From: Gigaspora rosea
Taxonomy: Eukaryota > Glomeromycota > Glomeromycetes > Diversisporales > Gigasporaceae
Assembly: GCA_003550325.1 (NCBI GenBank)
Contig: QKWP01000219.1
Coordinates: 247,967 to 311,966 of the forward strand
DNA: 64,000 nucleotides
Reading direction: 5' to 3'
Shown here: piece after piece, positions 47,050 to 60,627 of the stretch
Numbering within the stretch: the first letter of the stretch is position 1
How the letters are laid out: each line of letters starts with the position of its first letter
Program-made: the position numbers and the translations under genes
Notes under the pieces: model-generated
Databases searched by the model: none
Told to the model about the DNA's origin: nothing
The model's input: the letters and a program-made list of their open reading frames with translations, nothing else

Positions 47050-47998
47050 CAGGCAAAAAACATTAATGGACCGGTCTTATTAAGACCGGACGGACTGGAC
47101 CAGACTTATCCATCCCAAGCGTTGCTTCAAAAATCATTGGACCAAGAATCGGATAGGTTCAATCACGTGATAAATTTTAAAGTTTAAAGTTTATTGATAT
47201 TAGTGTTAGTGTTTATATTAATGTTAAAAGTGTCTGTAGTTAAATCTCTCAAGGATAGCTTTTGTTAATGCGCAGAAGATGCAGATTTATGAGAAATAAA
47301 GATTTTTGACAAAACGAACGTTTTTTCTAATCAAGTTACGTTACATCTGATCCTGAAATCTGATTTGTTTGAACGTCAAGATTATTATGTGACTGTCGCT
47401 ATTACAAGAATCATTTTTGCTACGATCAGTTTGGTGTTACATAGAATATAGATCTTATTTAGTCAATTTTTTTGTAAGTTGGTAATTCGCAATAAATCAA
47501 GAATTTATACCTTATATTCTTATATGAACAAAATGATGGCAAAAATGTACAGGACGTTCATGACAGGTGATAATTTTATTATAAGAGGATTTTTTTTAAG
47601 ATAAAATCGGTTTTTACTTTTTAGAACTTTAAAAAAATGGCATTTTTAAGATGTGTATTATCAAGTTAATATAAGGATTATTTAATTAATAATACCAAAG
47701 GAGCATCGGTCCGAACCTGATTGATTAACAGTCCTAGATTCATAGGTTATGGATTAAGGAAAAGGATTATCCGGATCATAATCCTAAATATCTTACATGT
47801 GATTGTCATTTTGACCAGCAATCGACGATAAATATATTACACCCCCTTTGGTAAATGTAAATGTAGTGATTATTTATTACAGCTGATTTGAAAATTAGTG
47901 GGGAACATGATGAATTTTGTGATGATCATCCAAATTTCGATAATTATTTTTCGGTAATAACAGCGTAGTTTTTCGATTATAAAATTATATTAATTACA
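47050..47998. other. intergenic with repeat traces
   Basis: A GGTCCATC-type palindrome remnant (about 47068-47115), sequence resembling the MITE interior at 32520-32700 (about 47190-47370), and a block at about 47883-47945 (GATTTGAAAATTAGTGGG) that recurs at about 51239-51290. No gene seen. Confidence 0.4.
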
Positions 47999-49215
47999 AG
48001 AGTAGAACGGGGCGCCACTGGCACCCCTGTTAAATAACATCATCAATTTTAAGATTGTTTTCCCAGTAATAAATAGCTATTTAATATTTTAATTAATAAA
48101 TATCTTGTTACTAATTAAAAAAAAATAAATTAAAATATATTATTAACATAATAACTATTGAATTACAAATAAGTGAATGGAAATAACTTACATGTTATTT
48201 AAGTGATACATGTATATTGTTAAGACTGAGCTGGTTTGCAATAAATTACTGTAATTTCTATCATGAATGTAAAACATTTTGTTACTGAAAATATAACAAA
48301 TTTAGATGATTTCCCATATGGGACTCACAGAGCTTGTAAAAAAATAACATAGTTATCAATAGTTAAAATTGAGCTTGTTTGTATTACCATTATTTTTATT
48401 ATGAGTTACAGTAAAACGTTCTATTTAGATATTTGCTATTCCAGTGGCCGCAGTATGTGATTAATTCCGTATAAGTTACATTAAAATTTTCACTGAGTTA
48501 CATAAAAAAATTCTGTAACGCTTATCTACTATTCTGACGACCATTATGTGGTTGCGGTTAAGTTAGTTTGCATTAGAATTGTCATAATTTTCATGAGTTA
48601 GTTTGCATTAAAGATATTTTTTTTCATAAAGAATTCTGTTGCAAAGCCTCACTATTTCGGTGCAATAAAGGTCGAGTTAGTTTGTATAATTATCATATCA
48701 GAATATTGTGATTTCTACCATGAGTTACTTTAAAAAATTCTGTTATAAAAACTCGCTATTTGGTGACCACAGTATTGGTTAAAGTTGAGATTGAATTGGA
48801 ATTGTTTTGTATTTTCTATGTGGTTGAGTTGGCTTGCAATTTAAATCATCAAAATTTCTATCGTGAGTTACTGAACATTTGTTGCTGCAGGACTTGCTAT
48901 TCTGATAATGATGAAAAGTGAGTTAGCTTGTATTGGAATTATCGTAATTTCTTTCATGAATTACTATAAAAATACTGTTACGAACCTATTCAACACATAA
49001 TACACAGTTAAGGTTGAGTTTGCATTTGACTTATTGTGAATAATTTATATTATGAATCACTGTAAAAAAAATTCATACAAAACTTGCTCGCTATTATAAT
49101 AATCACAATATGTGGTTGAATTAGTTTGCATTGGAATCATTATGGTTTATATCATGGGTTGCTATAAAAAATTCCGTGCAAACCTCAATATTCCGGCGAT
49201 ACACATTTCGTGACT
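47999..49215 (-). mobile_element. Helitron-like end with ~105-bp satellite, copy 1
   Basis: On the minus strand a G+C-rich hairpin (AGGGGTGCCAGTGGCGCCCC, near 48008-48028) is followed by GTTCTACTCTTG, a diverged form of the Helitron 3' end seen at 51569. To its right (about 48175-49215) is a degenerate tandem repeat, spacing about 93-130 bp, with anchors GAGTTAGTTTGCATT, TTTCTATCATGAGTTACTG, ATTCTGTTACAAAACT and GACCACAGTATGTG. About eight units. No reading frame persists, and the opposite Helitron end was not found. Confidence 0.5.
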
Positions 49216-51568
49216 CACTAATGAATGATATTAACATTATTCATATCTCAATTTAATATCTATAAAGTGCGTATAACGAACGAAAGTTAGTTTAAAAAAT
49301 TATAGATGACAACTGAGGTATTCATATTTCAATTTTCACGCGTTAAATTTTTGAATTACTGAATTACAGTATGACTATCTTGCGATAAACATAATTCGTA
49401 TAAAGTTAGCTAATTCAACACAACAAATCAAACTTTCATAAAGATTGCATCAGCATGACCAAGCATCATTTATAACATTAGAAAGGAAGGATAGGATAAG
49501 GATATGCAAGAGCACATTTTCTGGAACCTACTATATTTGCATCATACTGTCGCTCTGAAATTAATACTGCCTGAAGTTATAGCTTCAGCTGAAATTAACC
49601 CTGAAATTAGATCATCTTGCACACGCTAGCAGGTAATTTTAGGCAAGTGGAACTTCAAGGCTTGAAGTTGCAACTTCAAGCAAAATGCTAACTTCATATG
49701 TATGCGCACTTTTTCATACTTGGGCTTTAACAATCAAGCTACTAATATAGCTTCAATTGATTGTCGATCATGCATAAACATGTTCGCTAACCAGATATCA
49801 AATACTTGTATGTGAATTTTTTTATGATTTATTTCAACATTTATTAGTGTTTCGATCCTATTCTTTAAGGGCCATCCGGATTAAATTCGGATCCTACTTT
49901 GTGTATCCGGATGATAATCCGAATCTGGATAAATCCGAATTCAATTATTGAATCTGGATTCTATATGAGCACAAAGTGCTATCACTTTACTCATTACATT
50001 TACGAATTGGCTACAAATGCTAATATTTATTTGAAATATACCAAATTTGAATAGTTTATTTCAGATATCTAACAAAATGAAATGCCAATTTCGAATTTAA
50101 TAAATTAACAAAAAACTTGTCAGATAAATGCAGTTAGCTATGTGAAATATAATTAATTTTTGTGTATCAATAAGATTAAGATCGAATTTGGTGTAGGAAG
50201 TTCTTTAACAAATTAACGTAAGTTTTTGTTTAGTTGTTACTAGTGATTTGACCCGGGTGGGTGTCACCCGATAATTATTCGGATAAACGTTATCCGGATT
50301 GAACTCTAGATAAGTAAATCAGGAAAATCATTTAAATATCTGTCTTATTAGAATTTTATATGATACCACATATAGATTTGATTTTCATAGTGTATCGAAC
50401 GCCCCAATGCAGTATGGGCGAGAATATCAGTATAGTACACCCGAATTTTTAAAATCTGTACCATACTGATCCGGTGTTAAATATATTAGTGTGTTAGGGT
50501 TAGAATTATAGCTGACTATATATTATGGTGCAGGTTTTAAAAATCAGCCTGTATTTTGGGTATTTTACTGACCTGCTCATCTATACCATACTGATCAGTA
50601 GGGGTGTAAAATACCCTTATTCCATTCATTCTGCTGTAACCTTTCAATATATGGTTGATTCATGATTTACCGTTGTTACAAATCGACATACAATACTGTC
50701 GTGATTAAACAATTGTTAATGAATTTGAATATTTAATTTATTGCTATATTAGTTTTAGTACATTGATCACATTCTGGGTATAACCATGGTTTTATTGGTT
50801 GGTAGATCAACATAAAACTACGAACTACAAGAATCGCTGAGAAAATTAGCGATTATCAGATAACCTGGGCGACAAAAATTCCGACCAAAAAATTTACGAA
50901 AAATTGAAAAAATTAGGAATCAATCATCTAAATCTTTGGTGGAATATAATTTGTCTTAATATTTGCTAATATATTCGCTATTTTTATTGATCCATGTTTT
51001 CCTTTTTATCTATTGTGGAACAATTGTTCTTATTCTTCTTCTGCACTTGCACTTGCACTTATTCTTGCACTTGTTCTTAAACTTGAGACCATTATACAAA
51101 ACTCTTTCAAATTCGTGAATCATTTGATTGACTTTTTTTTGGCCCAAAATAGTTTGTAGGTATTAGGTAATCAAGCAACAAAAGCAAATTCACGTTTCAC
51201 GATTTTAGGGGAGTTGTTTAAGAGAATTTTTTAGGTTCTGATTTGAAAATTAGTGGGACGATGAATTTTATGATCTGCAAATTTCAATAAATCAATCAAA
51301 AATTACCAGCCGTCACGAGTGTGTCCGTTCTTAATTATCTGATTGGATAAAAAAAGTGCCTTGACTAATAATAGAATACATCGTCGTACATTGCAGAATC
51401 ATTTCTCACGATGATTGTATCCTTGTGATCAGCTTTCCCATATATGTGCACTAATGGCTTTGATATAACAAGAAACACTGTTACAATAATATTTTAGAAT
51501 GCCACGATCATTTTTTATTAGATGGCAATATAATTTTTTTAAATTGGTTAGCTTCTTATATCAATATA
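49216..51568. other. repeat-rich intergenic, no gene
   Basis: Contains a left end of the GTGTTTCGATCCTA MITE (about 49855), GTACCATACTGATCC repeats (about 50455-50610), a small GGGTGGGTGTCACCC hairpin near 50258, and a CACTTG run near 51042-51075. No gene is supported. Confidence 0.4.
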
Positions 51569-53620
51569 CTAGTGCGACGGGTGGCGCATTCGCGCCACCC
51601 ATCTTATTCAGCATTTTTAACTATATTATTTTTGTAAAAAATTCTTGATTAAAGCTGCAATAGTTAATATTAGAATTATTATTTTTGATCACTGTAGTAT
51701 TTAATTAATGTTGGGTTAACTTACATTGAAATAATCAAAATTTCTACTATGAGCTGCCATAAGAAATTCTGTTACAAAACTCACTATTCTAAAGATAATT
51801 AATGTATTTAGATTGAGCTAATATGTTTATGATAAATTATCTGAAATTTCAATTATGAAATTGAAACTATCATAATTTTAATCATGAAATAGTGTAAAAA
51901 TTCTGGTATAGAACTTATCTTTCAGTATGATGTTGAATTGGTTTGTACTGTGATATCTATTTTGATTTTTACCATAGGTTTGTAAAAATTCTGTTACTGA
52001 ACTTGCTATTCTAGTGATTACCATATGTAGTTAAAGTTGAATAAACTTGCATCAATGTGATTTTAACATTTCTATATTTACAGACTTACTTGCAAATGCA
52101 CCTAATGGTTAAATTTAGTTTGTATTGAAATTATATTCTATTATGATTTTTGTTATAGAACTTCTTTGCTATTTTGATGACTCAGTATGTGGTATTGTGA
52201 TTTTTATCATGATTTTTATCAGGGTTGTGAAATTGTGTTGCTATGATTACCTTATGTAGTTAAATTTGCTTTATAAAAATTCTGATATTGTAATTTTAGT
52301 GTGTAATTAAAATTGAATTAGCTTGTAATAAGATTATCATAACTTTGATCATAAGTTACCATAAAAATTTGTTACAAATTTGCTATTCCAGTAATCTATA
52401 GCATGTTTAGTTTGTATTAAAATTATTGTAATTTCTGTTGTGTATTACAAAAATTATTCTCTACAGAACTTACTTGCAAATTTTGTACTAAATAATAAGT
52501 TTATATCAAAACTATTTTTAGAAAGTATACATAACCTGCTATTTTGATGGCTTATTATAACATAAAGATTAAGTAAGTTGGATTGGAAATTTGTTCAACT
52601 ACTACTATAAGTAATAATAAAAAATTTAGTTACATAGCTTACTTATTATGTACATGTTAATATTGTTTGTATTCAAAATTTTTATAATCTTTATTAAGAT
52701 ACTATAAAATTCTGTTATAGAACTTATCATTTTAGTGACTTCAGTATGTAGTCAAATAAGTTTGCATTGTGATTTCTATTGTAATTTCTATTTTAAGCTA
52801 CTATAAAATTCTGCTACCAAACTTTCTTGATTAGGACACATAGTACATTTTAGTTTGTATTTGCTATTTTATAATAACAATACTATATTTGAGTTAATCC
52901 TTATTTGAATAATGTAACTTTTATTATAAGGGCCATGTCATTAATCACCTGATTATTTTATCAGAGGCCTACTCCCTCCCTCTTCCTTAATATGCATATA
53001 GTCAGGTTCTTATATATAATTTTAATTTATCCCCTCCTCCAAAAAATCTACTGAGTTTTGTTACTCCCTAAGCTTCTATAAAAATACTGTTACTAAACTT
53101 ATTCACTTTTTTAGTTATTTTAGTGATTATTATATAAAGTTAAAGTTGAGAAGTTTGCATTTGAATTTTGTGCTTTCTATTATTACTATAAAAAATATGC
53201 ACAGAATCATCTATTCAGATAACTACAATGGACAATAAGTTGGATTAGCTTATATTAGAATATCAAGATTTTGTTTGTAAATTATTATAAAAATTTTTTA
53301 TAAACTTACTATTCCAGTAACTAATAGTATGTTTGGTTAAGGTTAGTATAAAATTATCATAGCTTCTATTGTATATTACTATAACCTATTTTTTAACAGA
53401 ATTTACTTGTAAATATAGTAATCTAGTAATTAAATTATATTGAATTTATTTTCTATTTTGAGTTTCAGCTACTGTTCTTGCGGCCTCAATAATTAAGTAT
53501 GTATTGAGATTGAGTTAGTTTATTGGAATTATTAGAACTTATAACATTAGTTACTGTAAAAATTCTTACAAAAACTTGTTATTTCAGTGATAATAGAATG
53601 TATTAAAATTATGCTAACCT
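51569..53620 (-). mobile_element. Helitron-like end with ~105-bp satellite, copy 2
   Basis: On the minus strand: hairpin GGGTGGCGCGAATGCGCCACCC, four bases, then CACTAG ending at 51569, followed by T. A stem-loop shortly before CTRR and insertion before T are the defining features of a Helitron 3' end. The same degenerate ~100-bp repeat as in copy 1 fills about 51720-53620 (ATTCTGTTACAAAACT, ATTCTAGTGA, GTATGTAGTTAAA anchors), about 15 irregular units. The 5' TC end was not recognised and no Rep/helicase frame is present, so it is non-autonomous or a fragment. Confidence 0.55.
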
Positions 53621-54167
53621 GCGATATAGCAACCTGCGATATTTAACAACCTTCTTATTTAATTACAAGTGTATAACCTGTTGCTTCACTTACAATTTAA
53701 TTAATAAAAATATATTATTATTTATATATAGCTGACTATTTTTAAATGTATGTTTTTTAGTGCAAATCATATTAAATTCTTTTTAAAATACAGATTTAGT
53801 TTGGTTTTAAGTTAGGGGCATGCCATTTATTACGTAATATTTTTTACTTAGTAACCACCTCTACCCATGTATAATGTGATTATTTTATCTAATTCTAATT
53901 GATTAATATAATATATAGACGTGATCACTACCTCTGACCATGTATCTATAGTAAAAATTACATAATAAATTGTATGCCTCTTATATAAATTTATATTTTT
54001 TAAATATAGTTTTATTTAAGTGCAAGATTTTTTTTACTTTAAAAGATTTTGTAAGTTTTAGTGAGCTGTACTTAAAGAAAATCAATATATATTAAACTTT
54101 TTAAAATTTATACTATAATAGTATATTAAATCAGACTAAATAAAAAAATTTTTAATATTTTTAATTA
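53621..54167. other. AT-rich spacer
   Basis: Very AT-rich; no gene or bounded repeat recognised before the inverted repeat arm begins. Confidence 0.35.
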
Positions 54168-54745
54168 ATAGGTATCTGTAAGCTGTACAAAAAGCTTAAA
54201 TTAGTACAGTTAAAAAACTAAAATTTTGAAAAAATTTTATTATCAACCTTATATCAAATTTTTATAATAGATAAATATATATCTATTTAGACTACTTGTA
54301 ATTTTAGAAGTATACTTTTTGATAAAATTTAAATTATTAACTCAGAAATGAATTTAAAATTAAAAATTATTAAATTCTAATAAAAATTTTTACTTATAAT
54401 AAAATTTAAAAATTTTAATATAAAATTTTGATAAAAGTATTTAATATAAAATATTTAATATAAATTAATTTTTTTTATAAAATATTTTTAATATTTTATA
54501 ATAATTTATACTAAAATTAAATTTTTAAACTAAAAATTTTATTTAAAAAATTTTATTAATTTTTAAAGCTTTAAATTAATTTATAATTATAAAAATATTT
54601 TATTAAGATAATAGCAAAAATTTTTAATCTAAGTTTGTAAAGCTAGTTTTTCTGATTCTAATGATAATAAAATAATTAAATTTGACCAAAAAACTCACTA
54701 AAATACAAATATTTTTATAATTAGTTTATATATATATATATATAT
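54168..54745. repeat. left arm of inverted repeat around the LINE
   Basis: Starts GGTATCTGTAAG and reads inward through GTACAAAAAGCTTAAATTAG to TAAAGCTAGTTTTTCTGATTC and a final (TA)n at 54727-54745. The right arm (62420-63078) mirrors this order. The AT-rich middle parts are too diverged to align reliably by eye. Confidence 0.5.
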
Positions 54746-55172
54746 TTAAAATTTGACAATCCTGCCTTCTGTGTCTATAGACTTTATTATTCTAAAAACC
54801 TAGGTTTATATACATCAAGATTCTATTCTAACAGAAAGCTCACCCAACTTTACGTCCAGGTGCGACCTGCCTAGCGATTATTTGCCTCGATTAGGATCCT
54901 CAACTTACTGAGGATATGTCTCCTCCTGTCACCAGCTGGCAATCGCTTGCCATATCAGTTTTGCCAAATATCTCAGAGTCTGAATACTTGAATTTAATCC
55001 AAGATGACCAAGTCGGTTTGGCCCCTCTTTGATTAAATTGCCTATGTTTGACTCTGCCAGAACCCTCACTCTATTTTTCCATTCTATTTTTGTTCCTTAG
55101 GCTTTGCTCTGTAGCCTTTCCATTTTTGCGAATTGGAGCGCTGTTTTCTTTTCCTTTTGCCTTCTTATTCTG

Positions 55173-57821
55173 TCATTTATCTCGTCCTTCTCTTTTCGCT
55201 AAGGTGGTTATTCCCTCTGTTTTTTCCCATTCATTTTGGAATTCACACCTGAAATTCCAGATGTGCTGTCGAAATCTCACACTAACGGTCTTGACAATTA
55301 TGTCCAAGACTCTTCTGATCGCTGCCTGGTTCTTTATTAGGCTTTCCATCTTTTTCTTCCACTGCTGAAGTATAAGACCTTGAATTAGATGACTTCTCAT
55401 TACCATCCTTTCTTCTTCATTTTCACTGAAGATTCTTCTTTCTAGATCTTGTAACACTATATTTTTACACATGCTACATTCCTTCTGTAACATGTTTTTC
55501 ACTTCTTCGCATGTCTCTTTTTCTATCATTTTCCAAATTCTCTGGTAGTCCTTGCATCTTACCAAGTGATCTAACGTTTCTGGCTTCTGCTGACAGGTCG
55601 CACAACTGTCCGTTTTGTATAGGTTCAGCCTTCTTGTTTTCAGCTCCACCATTGTTGGCAGAAGGCCGTTAAAGCACTTCGTTCTAAAAACCCATTCTCT
55701 ATTTTTCCTTTCATCTATATATTTTCTTCCCTTATACTTCTCTATAAAATGGCATGTTTCCTTCCAATCTATATTGCCCTCCTCTTTTTCAAAATTTCTT
55801 CCTTTGAATCTCTTGAGACCCACCTATTCTGCGTCCTGAATTGCTAATGCTACTTGACTCATAAATTTTCTGATCGGGCTATCAATTATAAAGTTTTTCC
55901 AGTATGGAACTACTTGCTGAATCCTGGTCCAGGGCCACTTGACACTTATAGCAATGCTGCTTTTGGTCCCATTCTTCGCAAGTCTATCTGCTTCTTCATT
56001 TTCTTCGATTCCGCTATGCCCTTTAGCCTTGTGTAGCTCTACCTTCAACTTTTTAATTTCCTGTATTCGTATAATTTGCCACAACAAGCTTGCATTCTGC
56101 ATCTTAAGACAACTTCTCGGTTTCTTTAAGTTCTTGGTCTTCCTAATCGCCTGTATTGCTGCGAGACTATCTGTGTATATCTGCACCTTCGCTCCTTCTG
56201 GGACTGTGAGAAGCAGAGTCCATATTGCTCCCAACTCCGCTCGGGTCGATGAGGGCCACTCTTTCAACCTACAACAAAAAGTTTCTTTGCTTTGATCTAT
56301 TTGCGCATCTACAACATTAAATGCCACCCAACCTATTTCCATTTGAGCACCTTTATTCTTTAAGTTTATTAGCGACCCATCTGTGAAAGCTTTTATTGTT
56401 TTCCATGGACTCATTCTTTTTGATGTAGTCTCTAGCTCTTTTATTGCCTCCTGACCTATGATGTTAGCTCTTATGTACTCTTCATTAAAAGAACTTATAG
56501 ATATCCCCACCAAACTCTGTTCTTCTATCTTCTCGGCTGCAGGGCATTGCTCTGTTATATTTTTCCAAGGAACACCTATTTTTCTGTGTTTCTTGTCAGG
56601 GCATTCAAACTTCTCTATCCACTTTTTGTTCAACGCTCTTTTTTTGCTGTGTACCTTTATACTTGCTTGACAAGACGTAGCAGCTTCTGCTTCCTTGTCT
56701 TTTAGTTCACACCCTGCGCATTGTCTGATTATAGTAAGGCCTTGCTCGTCTACAGAATTCTTTTTCCAATGTTCTACAAGGAACTCTTGTGAGGTTTTCT
56801 TTTTCATGATCTTTCCCAATTCCGTTTTGTTGCTTCCTTTCCCAAAGACTAGCCATTCTTGTCTTCATCTATCATTGCTGATTGTTTCCAGATTGGCTTT
56901 CATATGCAGAAAATTTACTTTCTTCTGCGGGGCTTTCAGCTTCCTGCTCAACAGGTCCTCTAGTAGACTTGATTCGAGACTTCTATACCACTCAGGTACC
57001 CTTCCCTTTGCTGAGATACCTCTTATTTGTTTGACTTGCTTCCATGTAAGCATTCTCTCGCTTTCTATATCCAAAAGCTGCTCCAAAAAGAAGACATTCA
57101 ATCTTCTTTCTTTTAGGAAGTTCTGCAGTTCTTTTCTGCTAACCAAGCCTACAATTTCTGTTCCTGTTCCTTCTATTTTACATTTCATTTCTAGTTCCTC
57201 TGACCTGAAACTTATATCCAGTTTCTTTGCTTCAAGCACTATCTTGCAAATTAGATTGTTTTTAACCTTGCATTTCTCTATTCTTCCTTCTTCTAAGCCC
57301 AAAATGCAGGTTGTGCTTTTACAATTTAGCTGCGCCTGTTTTAGCCTTAGCCACACTGCTTGTCCCACATCACTTTTATTATTTAGCCTTGATGTTATTT
57401 CTGTGAAATGATGAGCTAGTTGATTTTGCCAAATCGACTTTACTCCAACAATATTCTGGTGTGTTAAAGTAGAATTAAAAGTTGTCTTCATAATTCCAGC
57501 TTTATTTTTGATCAGCATTAGAAGGGGACTTTGCAACTTTTCACAATTTTTACGTGATAGAAAGCAGTGCTGCAGTCTATATTCTAGTAGCGGTAATAGT
57601 ACTACATTGTTTATATATACCATATGCGCTAGTGAGGCCTTCTTTCTTTTGATTCCTTTCATAACTGTCAGGACTTCCTCTTTCACTATTCTAACTGCTT
57701 GTATGATTTCTGCTTTTTTGGACAGCCACACACCTAAAAACCTCCTCAGGTCTTTCGCCTTTTTACCCCAGACTATTTCGTTCTTTGGACCAAAAATTAT
57801 GCCTTCTTGTACTGTGTGCAT
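55173..57821 (-). pseudogene. LINE ORF2 C-terminal part: thumb, RNase H, zf-RVT
   Basis: One continuous frame broken by TGA at 56865 and TAG at 55824. From the 5' side: RT thumb/connection (RFLGVWLSKK, then a helical region), a Cys cluster (QCAGCELKDKEAEAATSC), and an RNase H domain with all four acidic/His positions (AFTDGSL, STRAELGAIW, IYTDSLAAI, KAKGHSGIEENEEADRLA). The last part has CATCQQKPETLDHLVRC, the zf-RVT motif, and a helical tail ending KREGRDK. An RNase H after the RT is typical of the I/Tad-like LINE groups of fungi. Confidence 0.8.
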
Positions 57822-59519
57822 TCAGCACTAGTAGTTCTGACTTTTTGCTATTGATCTTTATGTCGTTTACTTTATAGAAATCTTCTGCTACTCTAAGTAT
57901 CTGTTCTAGCTCCAGTTTATCCCTTGCTATATATATGGTATCGTCCGCATATGCTAGAACAGGTACCTGTAGATCCTGCACTTCTGCTTCGCCCCTTTGC
58001 AGATTGAGTGGCCAGTTTATCTGCATTTTGTAACCTCTGTCCCTTTCTTCATGAATTTCTACTAGTAGTGGATCGTAAAAGATTTTTCAGACCAGGGGTG
58101 ATATGACCTCTCCCTGGTCTATTCCGTCCTCTGCTATAAATTTTTCTGTGTTTTCTACCCCTGTTATAACCTCGATTTCTATGTTTTGTACAAATTGATT
58201 ATAAAATCTACTGCTTTTGCTGGAAGTTTTATGCGCTCCAATGCTAGCTGCAGCATTTTAATATTTACTGAATCAAAAGCTTTTTTCATGTCCTGGAATA
58301 GAATCCAGATTTATTTTTTTCCCTCTCTCGCATCTTCCAGTATGCAGTTCATCAAATGCACCGATGCTGCTGTACCTTCTTCCTGTAATCCGGCGAAGTT
58401 TTTTCCTTTAAGAATGCCCCTTTCTTTGAGAATTGTCCCTAGTCTGTTATTTAGTACTCTGACTACTGATTTTCTGAAGGTTTCCAATAAAAAAATGGGT
58501 CTGACATTGTTCAATCTATAACACCACTCTTCCTGTTTGGGTATTGAATACAGTATGCCAAGTTTTCACTTTTTGGGCATACTTCCTTCTTCAAGGCATC
58601 TACTTGCCATATACTGGAATATCTTTTTTGCGAAAGCACCCGCTTTTTTTAACATTGGGTAGGTAATATCTGTCACTCCTGGTGCCGACCTGTTTTTGGT
58701 TTATTCTAGTGCTTCTTCCTATTCATCCAATAACACCTTATCTAGTAATTGTTCATACCAGTTAGACTCTACTTCTTCTATCGGACAGAACCTTTTTTTC
58801 ATCTTTTCAGTAGATTTTCTGCCATTGATGACCGTTTTCTGAACTGTTCCGCAAAATGTCTTCTTACTTCTTCTAGTACTTCTTTTGGTTCGTTTAATAA
58901 CTCCTCTTCCTCTTCTTCTATGCTTTTAACTACTCTACCAATTTGAATCCTCTTCTGTAGCCAATCCAACAAGCTATCTATCATGCCTCTTTGCCCTTTC
59001 ACTATCATCTCGTACCTGGCTTCTATACATGTCCTGATTCTTTTTTCATCTTCATTTTTTAAAGCAACTTGCCACCTCTTGGTCAGGACAGTCTACCATA
59101 TTTCTAGGGATTCATATACATTTGAATAGTTCTCTAACATATCTAACTTCCACCGCTCCTTGAGCCGTTCTACGAAAGCTTCTAGTTTTGTAACCTCATG
59201 CTGCTCTAACAATGTCTTCTCTCTGCTTTTCCTTAACCTTCTACACCACTTTCCTAGTGTACGTATATCCTTCTTTAACTTTTTCATATCTGCATTCACA
59301 TATGACAAGTCCTCTATTATAGGAGTTTCTTCTTTTTTTGGGAGAGTGACTAATACTGCTTTCTTTATACTGCTTTCTATGATATCCCACAACTGGTCAG
59401 GGATCTGTTTCTAACTCTGATTCTAATTCCTGCTGCTTCGTACAGGCTTCCTGGGTCTCTCTTTTTCTTTTACTTCCTTTCAAGATTTCATTTTTAGTTC
59501 AAGATTTAGTTTAGCTTGG
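57763..59519 (-). pseudogene. LINE ORF2 middle: linker and reverse transcriptase
   Basis: Linker helices at 58799-59392, then RT motifs in order: APGVTDITYPMLKKAG, KLGILYSIPKQEEW, NVRPIFLLETFRK, GLQEEGTAASVHL, FQDMKKAFDSV (catalytic Asp), GIDQGEVISPLV, and YADD at 57940-57951 (the two catalytic Asp). In-frame stops: TAA 58701, TGA 58566, TAA 58311, TGA 58087. A one-base frameshift near 57820 separates the palm from the thumb. The motif spacing is normal for a LINE RT. Confidence 0.8.
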
Positions 59520-60627
59520 TACTATTCCCACATTTTCTCATCGACATTTTCTATATCTATTTCTAGTCTTTTTCTACCTAATCTTCTATTTCTTGCTTGA
59601 CTTCGCTTTCGCATATTTAACCCTGTTTCTGCTTGTATAAAAACCAACTGGTGGTCACTGACTGTTCTAAATGCTATGTCCTTGGTTTTGTACAGTAAAA
59701 TGTTTTGTCACCAGTGACTGTTGACCCAGATGGTATCGATTCTTGACTGCGCTTCTTTACGCCTCCAAGTTGGTTGCCCTAGGGAGTCAAACTCGTAGAA
59801 AGCATCTGTAAACCTTTTCCCTTTTAAGAGCTGTAGGATTTGTTTCTTCCCTTCTTTTTCCTTTCGGTCTTCTAAGTTGATCTTTTCTGTTTGGTTCAGA
59901 TCCACATTAAAATCGCCCAAAGCTATGCATCTCTGTTCCTTCTTCTTTGTTTCCACATTTCTTAGACGTTCTTTTAAATAAGCTTGTATATGCTTTTGAA
60001 CTTCTGCACTTGTTGGTGCTACATATACCACTATAATATTTATCAAAAGACCCTTGAAATCCAGAACTATATCCAGAATATATAGGTTCTCACTGTTTAA
60101 CTTTACCACATGTTTCTCCCATTTTTTATCTATTTAAATTCCGATGGCAGATCCTTTTTTCTTTCCTTCCTCTGCAGCGGACCAGTAACCCTTCAGATTT
60201 TTATTCTTCTTAAGCATAAATTTTCCTTCTTTTTCAGACAGGTTTGTTTCTGCTAAGCCCATAATATTAATATTTTTCTCCTCCATAAAATCTGATATCG
60301 TGTCCAATCTTCCCTTGTTTGTTTTTAGTCCATTTACATTATGGAATCCTATCCCAGTACACTAAAATCGATGTCTTCTAGTTTTCTCTCTTCTCCTTTC
60401 TCCTCTTCTTGCTTTTTCTTCCCCTTCCTCTCTGTTAAACCTTCACCGTCTCCCCTTTGTTTGGATGGAGAGAACTCTCCATCCTTTTTTTTAGAGATGC
60501 CCTTGGCAACTTTCAGGAGCGAGAGGGGGCTTCTCTTCCTTTTTCGACATTCTCCAACAAGGAGAGCCTCTTTAGGATTTCCATTAGGATTTGGCGATTT
60601 CAGTTTCTTCTGTCCTTTGTTGTGCAT
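59520..60627 (-). pseudogene. LINE ORF2 N-terminal part: AP endonuclease
   Basis: A Lys/Glu-rich lead (60349-60627) passes, after a one-base frameshift near 60350, into an AP-endonuclease domain: NVNGLKTNKG, MGLAETNLSE (catalytic Glu), VVYVAPTSAE, ALGDFNVDLN (Asp/Asn), TWRRKEAQSRIDTIWV, and SDHQLVFI (Asp-His pair) at about 59650. All key residues are present. In-frame stops: TAA 60134, TGA 59708, TAG 59522. This enzyme nicks the target DNA in target-primed reverse transcription. Confidence 0.8.
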
